This document shows, one piece after another, positions 35,651 through 44,051 of a DNA stretch of 61,458 bases. The stretch's first letter is position 1. The number at the start of each line of letters is the position of its first letter. Made by a program: the position numbers and the translations under genes. The stretch is from positions 1 through 61,458 of the forward strand of contig JAJBVL010000076.1 of the NCBI GenBank assembly GCA_020859845.1. The letters run 5' to 3'. Source of the DNA: Bacteroidales bacterium. Lineage in GTDB: Bacteria > Bacteroidota > Bacteroidia > Bacteroidales > Muribaculaceae. The notes beneath the pieces are model-generated. The model made no database searches, was not told the origin of the DNA, and saw nothing but the letters and a program-made list of their open reading frames with translations.

Positions 35651-37360
35651 ATGATTGCTGGCCTTGCAGCCACTACATGCTTTGCTGCAATGCCTGATGG
35701 TGGTCTTACCCGCGACCGCAGCGTGCTTAACAGCGCCAACAAACGTGCCCTTCCCACTGAGAAAGTGGCAAAGCTCGAGAAGCTTCAAGTGGCTCCCACG
35801 ATGCAGAGTCGCGCATCGGAGATGATCACTGAGCCAGAGGGCGAAATGAAGCTCTACAACATGAGTGGCTACGGCTACTATATCTACTGGGTCTGGATCT
35901 ATACAGGCTCGTCAGACTGTGCTGGACAGATAGTATGGGGCGACAACAACGAGGTGTATCTTAAGCCAGCAATCTCATCTTTCGCCTCAGATGCCTATGT
36001 GAAAGGTACCGTTGAAGGCAACAAAATCACGGTGAAATATCCTCAACAGATAGCTCTTTTTTACGACTATGATGAAGATGACAATATTGTCTATCTCCCC
36101 GGCATGGTAAGCCTTATGAAGAGCGACGGCGAAGGCGATTATGTAGTAGTGGCCGATGAGGACAACTATATGACCTACACTATTATGGATGACGGCTCTG
36201 TGGTAATGGACCTCAACGAAGAGTTTGAATACGACGACGAGGGCTATGTCATCGATCCAGAATATATGGTAACTCTCTACATCGAATACGGCACCGAGGA
36301 AGAGTCAGACCCCTATTGGTACTATTATGGCGACATCCAGCAGAGCTTCACGCCTATGACAGATGTGGCCACCGAGCTTCCTGCAGGCGTAGAGATGGAC
36401 AACGACTGGGTGCTTACCGATGCCAACAACAATGCTCTGAATATCGCTGTAGGTTTTGATGGCGATGATGTATATCTTGGCAATCTTGATCCAGCGTTGG
36501 AAAACATGTATGCCAAGGGTACAATCAAAGGCGAACAAGTAGTATTTGAGACCCAATATATGGGATTGGATGAGTACTACGGCTACTTTGTTTATATGGT
36601 GCCTGTAGTTTCTACCTACGAGTGGGACGAAGAATATGAGGAATGGTATTACGAGAATGAGATAGCTGATCAACTCGTATTCACCTACGACAAGGAAGCC
36701 AAGCGCCTCACAGCTATCAATAATGGCAGCCTATGTGTAAACACAGCTACTGACTATCTCTACTACTACGATTGCTACATCCATCCAGTCATTCAATATC
36801 AGAGTGCTGCCGACCAGAATGCCAATCCAAAGAATCCCGAGTTGACTTACTTCAGGGCTTTCGATGAGGATTATGGTTATGGCTATATGATATGGGATAT
36901 CCCAAAGATTAATGTCAATGATTATCTATTGAATACTGAAGACATGTACTACATTTTCTATGTAGACGGAGAAGAGTTTACTTTCTACACTGATGAGTAC
37001 TATGGTCTCGAAGAGGATATGACAGAAATACCTTGGGACTTCTGCGACAATGAGTATTATGACATCTATGCATACAGCGATGGCGAACACGAAATATACT
37101 TCTATCAAGAAGGCTGGACGAAGGTAGGTATGCAATCGTTCTTCAAGGGCAACGACGGTGAACTCTACAAGAGCGAACTCGTGACCTATAATGTAGGCTC
37201 TACTGGCATTGACACCCTCACCGCTAACAAGGAGGTGAAGGCCGTAACGTTCTACGATATCAACGGTCGCCAGATTAGCCGTCCTGCTCAGGGCTTCTAC
37301 ATCCAGAAGACTGTCTTCACCGATGGCACTACCTCGGTAAGCAAAGTGGCTCGTCGCTAA
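35651..37360 (+). CDS. Acidic secreted protein with sorting-type C-terminal tail; natural start lost by frameshift
   Basis: The frame encodes about 569 residues: a hydrophobic opening IAGLAATTCFAAMPDG, then an Asp/Glu/Tyr-rich body of beta-type repeats and a C-terminal tail TFYDINGRQISRPAQGFYIQ. The tail resembles type A sorting domains of T9SS-secreted Bacteroidetes proteins. The body is paralogous to the next gene (shared YGYYIYWVWIYTG-like opening, WGDNNEVYLKPAI, GTVEGNKI). At 35629 an ATG is followed by seven A residues in the wrong frame. With six A the reading would be MKKFYSLMIAGLAATTCFAA, a perfect signal peptide. As sequenced, translation must begin at TTG 35648 or ATG 35651 with a truncated signal, or the gene is switched off. 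Function is unknown. Confidence 0.75.
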   Translation: MIAGLAATTCFAAMPDGGLTRDRSVLNSANKRALPTEKVAKLEKLQVAPTMQSRASEMITEPEGEMKLYNMSGYGYYIYWVWIYTGSSDCAGQIVWGDNNEVYLKPAISSFASDAYVKGTVEGNKITVKYPQQIALFYDYDEDDNIVYLPGMVSLMKSDGEGDYVVVADEDNYMTYTIMDDGSVVMDLNEEFEYDDEGYVIDPEYMVTLYIEYGTEEESDPYWYYYGDIQQSFTPMTDVATELPAGVEMDNDWVLTDANNNALNIAVGFDGDDVYLGNLDPALENMYAKGTIKGEQVVFETQYMGLDEYYGYFVYMVPVVSTYEWDEEYEEWYYENEIADQLVFTYDKEAKRLTAINNGSLCVNTATDYLYYYDCYIHPVIQYQSAADQNANPKNPELTYFRAFDEDYGYGYMIWDIPKINVNDYLLNTEDMYYIFYVDGEEFTFYTDEYYGLEEDMTEIPWDFCDNEYYDIYAYSDGEHEIYFYQEGWTKVGMQSFFKGNDGELYKSELVTYNVGSTGIDTLTANKEVKAVTFYDINGRQISRPAQGFYIQKTVFTDGTTSVSKVARR

Positions 37361-37381
37361 GCGATAATCTACAACTCATAA

Positions 37382-37413
37382 GCAACCTAAGTCCTCTCGG
37401 GGGCTTAGGCTGC
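37382..37413 (+). terminator. Hairpin terminator between the two paralogous secreted-protein genes
   Basis: GCAACCTAAGTCC (37382-37394) pairs with GGGGCTTAGGCTGC (ending 37413) over about 12 bp with one mismatch and one G-T pair and a short TCTC-type loop, followed by TTTACTGATTT. It fits an intrinsic terminator for the upstream gene. Confidence 0.7.
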
Positions 37414-37472
37414 TTTACTGATTTATAACTATCATCACATTACTTCACGTTTTTCCAACCATCCCAAAAAAC

Positions 37473-39167
37473 ATGAAAAAATTATCTCTTTTAGCTGCTT
37501 CAAGCGTGCTGTCGCTCGCTGCCTTTGCGGCTACCCCTGGCACCCCTATCCTACTCAACAAGCATGCCAACGGCCCACGCTTGGCCAAAACCATCGAGGT
37601 GCCACAAAATCTGCGCTTTGAGAAGGCCACAACGCTCCAGAGCCGCGCATCCGATGTGATTACTGATCCTGCTGGCGAAGCCAAGACTTACCTTCAGGAA
37701 GGTTACGGCTTCTTCATCTATGGCTACTATGTCTATGCAGGCGCAACCGAGGCTGCTGCCACTGTGGTGTGGGGCGACAACAATGACGTCTATATCAAGC
37801 CCGCTATCACATCGTGGGCAGAGATGTGTGACGGTTATGTAAAAGGTACAGTTGAAGGAAACAAGATTACCGTCAACCTACCCCAGCGGATTTCCACAAT
37901 GACAGGCTATAATGAAGACGAGGAACTCGAAGAGTTTGCTGTCTATGCCAGCCTTATGGCCTACACTGGAGAATACGACTATCAGCCAGTGGAGGACAAC
38001 AACGTTATCACCTACACCATCCAAGATGATGGTTCGCTAGTGATGGAGACCGTCGGCGAATTCCCCGTTGATGATGAAGGAGCTCTCGACTATGCCGAGA
38101 AGATGCTGTCGGTATACGTAGACTATTGTGGCTCACCTCTTTGGTATTATTGCTCCGACGTAAATCAGACCCTTACCCCCTTCGCCGGAGAACCTACTAC
38201 CCTTCCCGCCAGTGTAGAGCTTGACACCAATTGGAGCATCGTGGATGCCCAAATGGATGGGCGCCACATATCAGTGGCCTTTGATGGCAACGACGTGTAT
38301 CTGAGCAATCTTATCGACATCATGCCTGAGGCAGTGATGAAGGGTACTCTTGACGAAGAGGGTGTAGTGACCTTCACCGAGCAATATATGGGTGTATCTT
38401 CGGTAGCCAACAACTTCCTCTATTTCTATCCCGCAGTGACAGCCTATATGCTGGATGAAGAGTATGGCTCATACTACTATTCAAGCGAGTTTGCCGACGA
38501 GCTCAAGATGGAGTATGACGCAGAGGCTAAGACGCTTAGGGCAGTTGACGATGGCTCGCTCTACCTCGCGTGTGGCAGCTACTATTCGCTCTTCATCTAT
38601 CCTATCATCCAGTATCAGACCGCTGAAGATATGAATGCTGCTCCAAGCGCTCCTGTCCTCCTTGACTATTTTGACGGCATCGAGGACTACGGTTACGGTA
38701 TGATGGACTGGACCATCCCAGCCATGAATGTTAATGGGTATGTACTTGACACCGACAAGATGTACTACATCATCTACACCGACGGCGAACCCTATACTTT
38801 CTACACGGATACCTACTACTACTTCCCCGATGACATGACAGAGATACCCTACAACTTTACTGACGACTGGGATCTCTACGTAGAAGGCACCGAGCATTAC
38901 TTCTACTTCTACGACGAAGGCATCAAGACCGTAGGGTGTCGTTCGTTCTACGAAGGCAGCGATGGCGTGACCTATCAGAGCGATATGATAACCTACAATG
39001 TAGGCACCACGGCTATCAAGACCATCGACGCTACCAAGACGGTGAAGACTCAGGCTTACTACGACATCAATGGTCGCCAGGTAATCAACCCCACCAAGGG
39101 CTTCTATTTACAGAAGACTGTCTACACCGATGGCACTACCTCCGTGGCTAAGATTGCAATACGCTAA
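37473..39167 (+). CDS. Acidic secreted protein, paralogue of the preceding gene, with sorting-type C-terminal tail
   Basis: A 564-residue protein with a clear signal peptide (MKKLSLLAASSVLSLAAFAA). The mature part is Asp/Glu/Tyr-rich and shares blocks with the upstream paralogue: LQSRASDVITDPAGE, WGDNNDVYIKPAITSW, YVKGTVEGNKITV and a late MYYIIYTDGEPYTFYTD. The C-terminus AYYDINGRQVINPTKGFYLQ and the final KIAIR resemble type A T9SS sorting domains, so export to the cell surface is likely. No catalytic motif is recognised. It stands between a terminator upstream and an Omp28-like gene 33 bases downstream, which carries the same type of tail. Confidence 0.85.
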   Translation: MKKLSLLAASSVLSLAAFAATPGTPILLNKHANGPRLAKTIEVPQNLRFEKATTLQSRASDVITDPAGEAKTYLQEGYGFFIYGYYVYAGATEAAATVVWGDNNDVYIKPAITSWAEMCDGYVKGTVEGNKITVNLPQRISTMTGYNEDEELEEFAVYASLMAYTGEYDYQPVEDNNVITYTIQDDGSLVMETVGEFPVDDEGALDYAEKMLSVYVDYCGSPLWYYCSDVNQTLTPFAGEPTTLPASVELDTNWSIVDAQMDGRHISVAFDGNDVYLSNLIDIMPEAVMKGTLDEEGVVTFTEQYMGVSSVANNFLYFYPAVTAYMLDEEYGSYYYSSEFADELKMEYDAEAKTLRAVDDGSLYLACGSYYSLFIYPIIQYQTAEDMNAAPSAPVLLDYFDGIEDYGYGMMDWTIPAMNVNGYVLDTDKMYYIIYTDGEPYTFYTDTYYYFPDDMTEIPYNFTDDWDLYVEGTEHYFYFYDEGIKTVGCRSFYEGSDGVTYQSDMITYNVGTTAIKTIDATKTVKTQAYYDINGRQVINPTKGFYLQKTVYTDGTTSVAKIAIR

Positions 39168-39200
39168 TACATACATTCCTCAATATTGAAATACCAAACA

Positions 39201-41093
39201 ATGAAGAAACTCACTACCATGCTCGCAGCACTAGCCCTTCTGGGGCTACCCGCTGCCGCTGAGACCATCTCTTTTGGATATGGCTCAGGCAATGAAGCTG
39301 TTACCTATGGCACAGCAAAAGCAGAGACCTACGAAGTGGCTATCTCGCTTGCTGAGCCTGCACTTGCAGGTATGCAGCTCACAGCTATCCAAGTGCCTGT
39401 GATCCCCGACACTACAGGCTACGTCACCGACCTCAAAATCTGGCTTACACGTGCCCTCACCGTGGAGCTCGTTGATGGTAAGAATACTACCGTTCCCGAC
39501 ATCGCTACCTATGAAGTAGATATGCCAGAGCCAGCCGCTAATGGTGCCGAATATGTGATGGTCAATGTTGACCTGGATGAGCCGCTCACAGTAGACGGAA
39601 ATTCACTCTATGTGGGCTATTCGCTGACAGTAAAGAAAGCTGCTGGCGACGAATCGACCAACTATCCTATCGTACTGGAGCAACCCGGACGTGAAGGTGG
39701 ATTCTGGCTTCGCGCTTCGCGTTCTTTCCGTCAGTGGACCGACAAAGCCACTACTCTCGATGCTGTATCAAAGATAACTGTATCGCTCGAAGGCACTGTG
39801 CCTGCAAGCGCTGCCGGTATTGTTAGCGTGGGCACAGCTTATGCTCCTAAGGGCGTGAGCAGCACCATCGACGTGGAGGTATCCAATGCCGGATCTTCAG
39901 CTATTAGCTCTCTTGAGTATACCACCACGGTGGCTGGCAAGACCAACACTGCTGTCCTTGACCTCAGCAGCAATCCTGTAGAAGCTATCCTCGGTGCTCG
40001 CCGCACAGTGGCTCTTGAGATTCCCGCTATCGATGAAGTAGGCACTCTCCCCGTCACCGTATCTATCGACAAGGTGAATGGCGTAGCCAATAGCGTAGCC
40101 ACGAATACAGCTGAATCATCAGTTGTGGTATTGCCCTTCGTTCCCGTCAACCGTCCTCTCATGGAAGAGTTTACTGGCACTGGTTGTGGCTACTGCCCCC
40201 GTGGCTTGGCTTCGATGGATTACATGAACGAGAACTATCCTGGCGAATTTCTCTGCGTGGCTTGGCATGGCTACAACTCTACAGACCCAATGAATCCTGC
40301 ATGCGGTGTGCCTGATGTATTCAGCGGCGCTGCCCCCGATGCCTACATGAACCGTGTAGATAACATCGATCCTTACTACGCAGCCAGCAACAGCGGTTAT
40401 CAACTGCCCACCTACTGGAACAACTACCGCTCGCAATACGTGCCTTGCGACATCGACGTGACTGCTGAATGGGCCGACGATGCTGAGACGCAGGTAGAGG
40501 CTACGGCCACTATCTACTGGGCAGAAGAAGCCAAGGGCGAATATCGCGTAGAGTTTATCCTCACGGGCGACGACCTATATGGCGAGGACAGCTCTTGGAA
40601 TCAGAGCAATTATTACAAGGGTGATACTTCTACATACCTCATGGAATGGTGGGGTCAGCAGGGCAGCTCTGTTGCTGGCGTACACTTTAACGATGTAGGT
40701 CTCCTCACCTCGGGATTTGGTGGTATCGAAGGTTCTATTGAGAGCATCTCGCTTGACACTCCCAACACCGTCAGCTACACCCTCAACACTCAAGAGGCTC
40801 TTAACCGCAAGGGCAATCTGATTGACTTCAATCCCTCGAAGCTGCGCGTAGTGGCTATCGTGCTTAAGGTTGACGGCAGCGCCGATGGCCAGATTGTCAA
40901 CGCCAACCGCGTAGACGTTCCCGTGCCCACAGCTATCAAGACTATCGACAGCAAGGTGGCTAAGGACGTAAAGGCTGTTGAATACTACGACCTCCAGGGT
41001 CGCAAGGTGACCAACCCAACCACAGGCATCTACGTGAAGAAGAACGTCTTCACCGACGGCACTTCAACCGTAGAGAAGATCTCAGTTAAATAA
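39201..41093 (+). CDS. Omp28-like secreted protein with thioredoxin-type CxxC and sorting tail
   Basis: A 630-residue protein. ATG 39201 gives a signal peptide MKKLTTMLAALALLGLPAAA; TTG 39186 is in frame but unlikely. Residues ~20-310 are beta-rich modules (FGYGSGNEAVTYGTAKAETY; VSVGTAYAPKGVSSTIDVEV). The centre has the Omp28/thioredoxin-like motif LMEEFTGTGCGYCPRG followed by ASMDYMNENYPGEFLCVAWH. The C-terminus VEYYDLQGRKVTNPTTGIYV ends KISVK, a type A-like sorting tail. Omp28-related proteins of Bacteroidetes are surface or outer-membrane proteins of unclear role; the CxxC suggests disulfide chemistry. It follows the paralogous acidic protein and ends in a strong terminator. Confidence 0.85.
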   Translation: MKKLTTMLAALALLGLPAAAETISFGYGSGNEAVTYGTAKAETYEVAISLAEPALAGMQLTAIQVPVIPDTTGYVTDLKIWLTRALTVELVDGKNTTVPDIATYEVDMPEPAANGAEYVMVNVDLDEPLTVDGNSLYVGYSLTVKKAAGDESTNYPIVLEQPGREGGFWLRASRSFRQWTDKATTLDAVSKITVSLEGTVPASAAGIVSVGTAYAPKGVSSTIDVEVSNAGSSAISSLEYTTTVAGKTNTAVLDLSSNPVEAILGARRTVALEIPAIDEVGTLPVTVSIDKVNGVANSVATNTAESSVVVLPFVPVNRPLMEEFTGTGCGYCPRGLASMDYMNENYPGEFLCVAWHGYNSTDPMNPACGVPDVFSGAAPDAYMNRVDNIDPYYAASNSGYQLPTYWNNYRSQYVPCDIDVTAEWADDAETQVEATATIYWAEEAKGEYRVEFILTGDDLYGEDSSWNQSNYYKGDTSTYLMEWWGQQGSSVAGVHFNDVGLLTSGFGGIEGSIESISLDTPNTVSYTLNTQEALNRKGNLIDFNPSKLRVVAIVLKVDGSADGQIVNANRVDVPVPTAIKTIDSKVAKDVKAVEYYDLQGRKVTNPTTGIYVKKNVFTDGTSTVEKISVK

Positions 41094-41114
41094 TCCCATC
41101 TCCCCAATAACGAC

Positions 41115-41148
41115 AAAGCCGCGACCTTCCCCCAAGGCCGCGGCTTTT
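41115..41148. terminator. Strong intrinsic terminator, possibly bidirectional
   Basis: AAAGCCGCGACCTT (41115-41128) pairs with AAGGCCGCGGCTTT (41134-41147) with a single A-C mismatch and a CCCCC loop, followed by TTTATTGTATTTT. It lies between the + strand Omp28-like gene and the converging - strand 5'-nucleotidase gene (stop at 41164). Confidence 0.88.
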
Positions 41149-41163
41149 ATTGTATTTTAGGTA

Positions 41164-42660
41164 TTATTGGGCTATTTTGAAGCGAGGGCCTACGGGGGGA
41201 TTGAGAGGGCCGAGCTTGAGGTAGTCCATAAAGTCTTGGTTGAGAAGGCGGGGGGAAACGCCCAGCGAGTGGGTCCGCTTGAGCGAGCTGAGATAGTCGC
41301 CCCCCTTGGCCAGATAGTCGATGGTGGCAAGGGTGTAGACGCGATTCAAGTCAAGTGGCTCACCCGAGATTTTCACCTCAATGATTTCATGAGTCTCAGG
41401 AGTGAGGTCGATCTCCACTTCTTGGCTAACGCAGAAGTCGCCACGGTTGGCCATCACTTGAAGGGCCTCCAGAAGGTCGGCCCCCGTCACTTCAAGAGCC
41501 TCCACAAAGTTGTCGAAAGGCTGCATCTGCATCACCATTCCTTGTGTGATGATGCCCTGAGGAAGATTGCAGCGGATACCACCCTTGTTGCCGATGCCAA
41601 GGTCGGCTTTACGCCCAGCGAGCTGCGAGCCGCGCCACATGATGAAGTCGGCCACGGCGTTGAGCAGACTGCAATCCTCCTTGGCCAGAGGAATCAGAGT
41701 CTCCCCTACGCTCACGCTCAGGATTGAGTCGACGCTATGACGATAAGGGAGGAGCACAGCAGCGTCTTGCTCGGCTATATCCTTATCGAGCCTACTGTCG
41801 ACAGGAATCAGTTCGGAGGAAGCGGTGAGATTATCAAGGTCGATCTTCACCATACCAAGATTCACTCCCAGGCTCCCAGTCGACGCCAGCAAGACGTCGC
41901 GACCTTCGAGATTGGCTATTCTTGAAGCTGGCGTGGAAGGGTCAGCAGGATTTATCAGAGTATGGGTATGGCCCCCGATAATGATATCAATGTCGCGTGA
42001 ACGTTCAGCCAGCTCCACATCGCTGACATCCACTGTGCCAGAATACCCCACATGGGTGATGGCAATCACCAAATCTACGCGCTCATTATGGCGCAGATGC
42101 CAGGCCGTTGAGTTGGCAGCCTCGTAAGGATCGAGCCATTCCACCCCAGGACAGTTGTTGGCCGATATCATGCCTTCGGGCCTCAGGTTGATGCCAATGA
42201 AGCCTATCTTTCGCCCACCCACCTCACGGATGACGTAAGGCACAAAGAGAGTGTCTAAGGGTGTGGCTCGCAGGTCGTAGTTGGTGGTCAGTTTTGTTGC
42301 CTCCAGTTGGGAATACTCACGGCGGAGAGCCTCCATGCCGCTGTCAAACTCATGATTGCCGAGCACCACGATGTCATAGCCCAACAGATTCATCATCTTG
42401 CGCTCCACCTCGCCTCCGAAGAGCGTGTAGTAAAGCGTACCCTGCACAGCATCGCCTGCATCTACAAGCATCACGTTGGGCTCTACGCTCCTTACACTAT
42501 CCACGAGCACCTTGCGGCGTAGCACCCCGCCGAGATCCTTATAGTTGGGGTCAATCTGGCTATGGGTGTCGTTGGTGTGGAGGATTACTAATTGTTCTTG
42601 CGCCTCGCTGATGGCTGAGAAAGCTATCAGCGAGAGAAGGCTTAACCAAAAAGATCTCAT
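41164..42660 (-). CDS. 5'-nucleotidase / 2',3'-cyclic phosphodiesterase, secreted (UshA-like)
   Basis: A 498-residue two-domain metallophosphatase with signal peptide (MRSFWLSLLSLIAFSAISEA). The N-terminal calcineurin-like domain has all metal motifs: LHTNDTHSQ, VDAGDAVQGT, VVLGNHEFDSG, AITHVGYSG and IIGGHTHT. The C-terminal 5'-nucleotidase domain has GNKGGIRCNLPQG and MQPFDNFVEALEVTGADLLE. It dephosphorylates nucleotides in the periplasm for salvage. In several Bacteroidales these two domains are encoded by separate genes; here they form one protein. The start is ATG 42660 (a GTG lies one codon upstream). A hairpin lies only 23 bases upstream, so expression may depend on read-through from the TPR gene. 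Confidence 0.93.
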   Translation of the reverse strand: MRSFWLSLLSLIAFSAISEAQEQLVILHTNDTHSQIDPNYKDLGGVLRRKVLVDSVRSVEPNVMLVDAGDAVQGTLYYTLFGGEVERKMMNLLGYDIVVLGNHEFDSGMEALRREYSQLEATKLTTNYDLRATPLDTLFVPYVIREVGGRKIGFIGINLRPEGMISANNCPGVEWLDPYEAANSTAWHLRHNERVDLVIAITHVGYSGTVDVSDVELAERSRDIDIIIGGHTHTLINPADPSTPASRIANLEGRDVLLASTGSLGVNLGMVKIDLDNLTASSELIPVDSRLDKDIAEQDAAVLLPYRHSVDSILSVSVGETLIPLAKEDCSLLNAVADFIMWRGSQLAGRKADLGIGNKGGIRCNLPQGIITQGMVMQMQPFDNFVEALEVTGADLLEALQVMANRGDFCVSQEVEIDLTPETHEIIEVKISGEPLDLNRVYTLATIDYLAKGGDYLSSLKRTHSLGVSPRLLNQDFMDYLKLGPLNPPVGPRFKIAQ

Positions 42661-42682
42661 CACATTAAGCTTAAAATGAAAG

Positions 42683-42720
42683 AAGGATAGCCACGACCAT
42701 GGTGGCCAATGGCTATCCTT
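42683..42720 (-). terminator. Hairpin terminator after the TPR gene
   Basis: AAGGATAGCCA (42683-42693) and TGGCTATCCTT (42710-42720) form a perfect 11-bp stem with a 16-base loop containing CCATGG. On the - strand it is followed by CTTTCATTTTAAG, a weak T-tract. It ends the gyrA/TPR transcript or partly attenuates entry into the 5'-nucleotidase gene. Confidence 0.75.
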
Positions 42721-42752
42721 ATGATTTTATTGAGGAACTGCTATGAAGTGGA

Positions 42753-43973
42753 TTAGCGCTTCTGCCAGTATTCGGCCTTGTCCTCGTAGCCTGCGCCGAG
42801 ACGATAGTAGAGACGATAGAGAATGCCAGGGATTGCATCCATATTGTCCTCGTCCATGTCGTAAGCAGTCTCGAAGAGCTTAGCAGCCTCAAGAAGTTTG
42901 GAGGACACTTCGGGGCTCTCAGCACCCTCAGAAGCCTCGTCGAGCTTAACAGCGTCGTTGTAGATCACGCGGCCCAGGTCGTAGTAGCCCTTTGCGAGGT
43001 TGGGGTCAATCTCGATAGCCTTGCGGAAGCTGGCAGCAGCATTGACGTTGTCGTCCTCACGCTCGTAGATAAAGCCAAGGATGTCGTAGAGCTGGCTCAA
43101 GTTGGCCTTGTCCTCGGGATCGGAAGCAGCGATGGCTTCGTTGACGAGCTTCATAGCCGACTCGTATTCGTTGCCATTGAGCTTGGCGTTGATGAGCTGG
43201 CCGATGAAGGAGATATCCTCTGTGCCAAAAGCATCGTAGCCCTGCTGAGCGAGGTTGACGAGCTCGATGCTGTCGTTAAGACGACGAGCAGCCTCCACAG
43301 CGTAGCGATATACGTCGATGTTCTTGTAGCCCTTGTCAAGCACTTGCTTCATCTTGTTGAGGGCCTTCTGGTCCTGATTGACCGACAGAGCAGCCAGTCC
43401 CTGATAGTACATAATCTGGCCTACAAGAGTGTCAGGCTCAGCCACGGGAGCTTCCTTGCCCAGCAGAGGATTGTCGGGCAGAGTGGCATAGAGTTCCCAA
43501 GCGTCGTAAGCGCCATCAAAGTCTTGAGCCTCGAAGAGGTAAACTCCGGCATTCTTAAGAGGCAGATAGTTCTCCTTGATGGTCTTGAGCATCTCCTTGC
43601 TGTATTTGGGCTTCACCTTACCCTTTGCATCAGGCAGAGAGTCGAGAGGGAGAGCCTGGAAGTAGTAGTTGAAACCGTCGATGAGAGCATGGCCAGCATC
43701 CTTCTTATCGGCTGCTGAGAGGGAGTTGCCCAGGGTTTCCTGGAGATAGAGCTGGTCGTAGAGACCAAATCCAGCTTTTCCGGCAAGATACCAGGTAATC
43801 ACTTGATCCTTGGTTTCGGGATTCTGAAGAGCGGCCTTAATCTGGCTGCTTGCTGCTTTGTAGTCGGGAGAAGAGCCTTTGAGATTGTGCTCCACTTCTT
43901 TTACCACGTCGGCCTGAGCAGCTGCTCCAAGAGCCACGAGTAAAGATAAACCCAGAAGACTAGCTTTTTTCAT
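42753..43973 (-). CDS. Secreted/periplasmic TPR-repeat protein
   Basis: A 406-residue protein with signal peptide (MKKASLLGLSLLVALGAAAQA). At least four tetratricopeptide repeats are visible, e.g. LYDILGFIYEREDDNVNAAA followed by SFRKAIEIDPNLAKGYYDLG, and GQIMYYQGLAALSVNQDQKA. TPR arrays act as protein-binding scaffolds; no enzymatic motif is present. It lies 78 bases downstream of gyrA on the same strand, and I recall TPR-protein genes next to gyrA elsewhere in Bacteroidales, though I cannot check that here. Function is unknown. Confidence 0.88.
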   Translation of the reverse strand: MKKASLLGLSLLVALGAAAQADVVKEVEHNLKGSSPDYKAASSQIKAALQNPETKDQVITWYLAGKAGFGLYDQLYLQETLGNSLSAADKKDAGHALIDGFNYYFQALPLDSLPDAKGKVKPKYSKEMLKTIKENYLPLKNAGVYLFEAQDFDGAYDAWELYATLPDNPLLGKEAPVAEPDTLVGQIMYYQGLAALSVNQDQKALNKMKQVLDKGYKNIDVYRYAVEAARRLNDSIELVNLAQQGYDAFGTEDISFIGQLINAKLNGNEYESAMKLVNEAIAASDPEDKANLSQLYDILGFIYEREDDNVNAAASFRKAIEIDPNLAKGYYDLGRVIYNDAVKLDEASEGAESPEVSSKLLEAAKLFETAYDMDEDNMDAIPGILYRLYYRLGAGYEDKAEYWQKR

Positions 43974-44051
43974 AATTGGTTTTGCGGGTTATGATTATTG
44001 AAATAGTTAAGGTTGAAATTGATTCTTTGTTGATGATTAATCGCGTAAACG

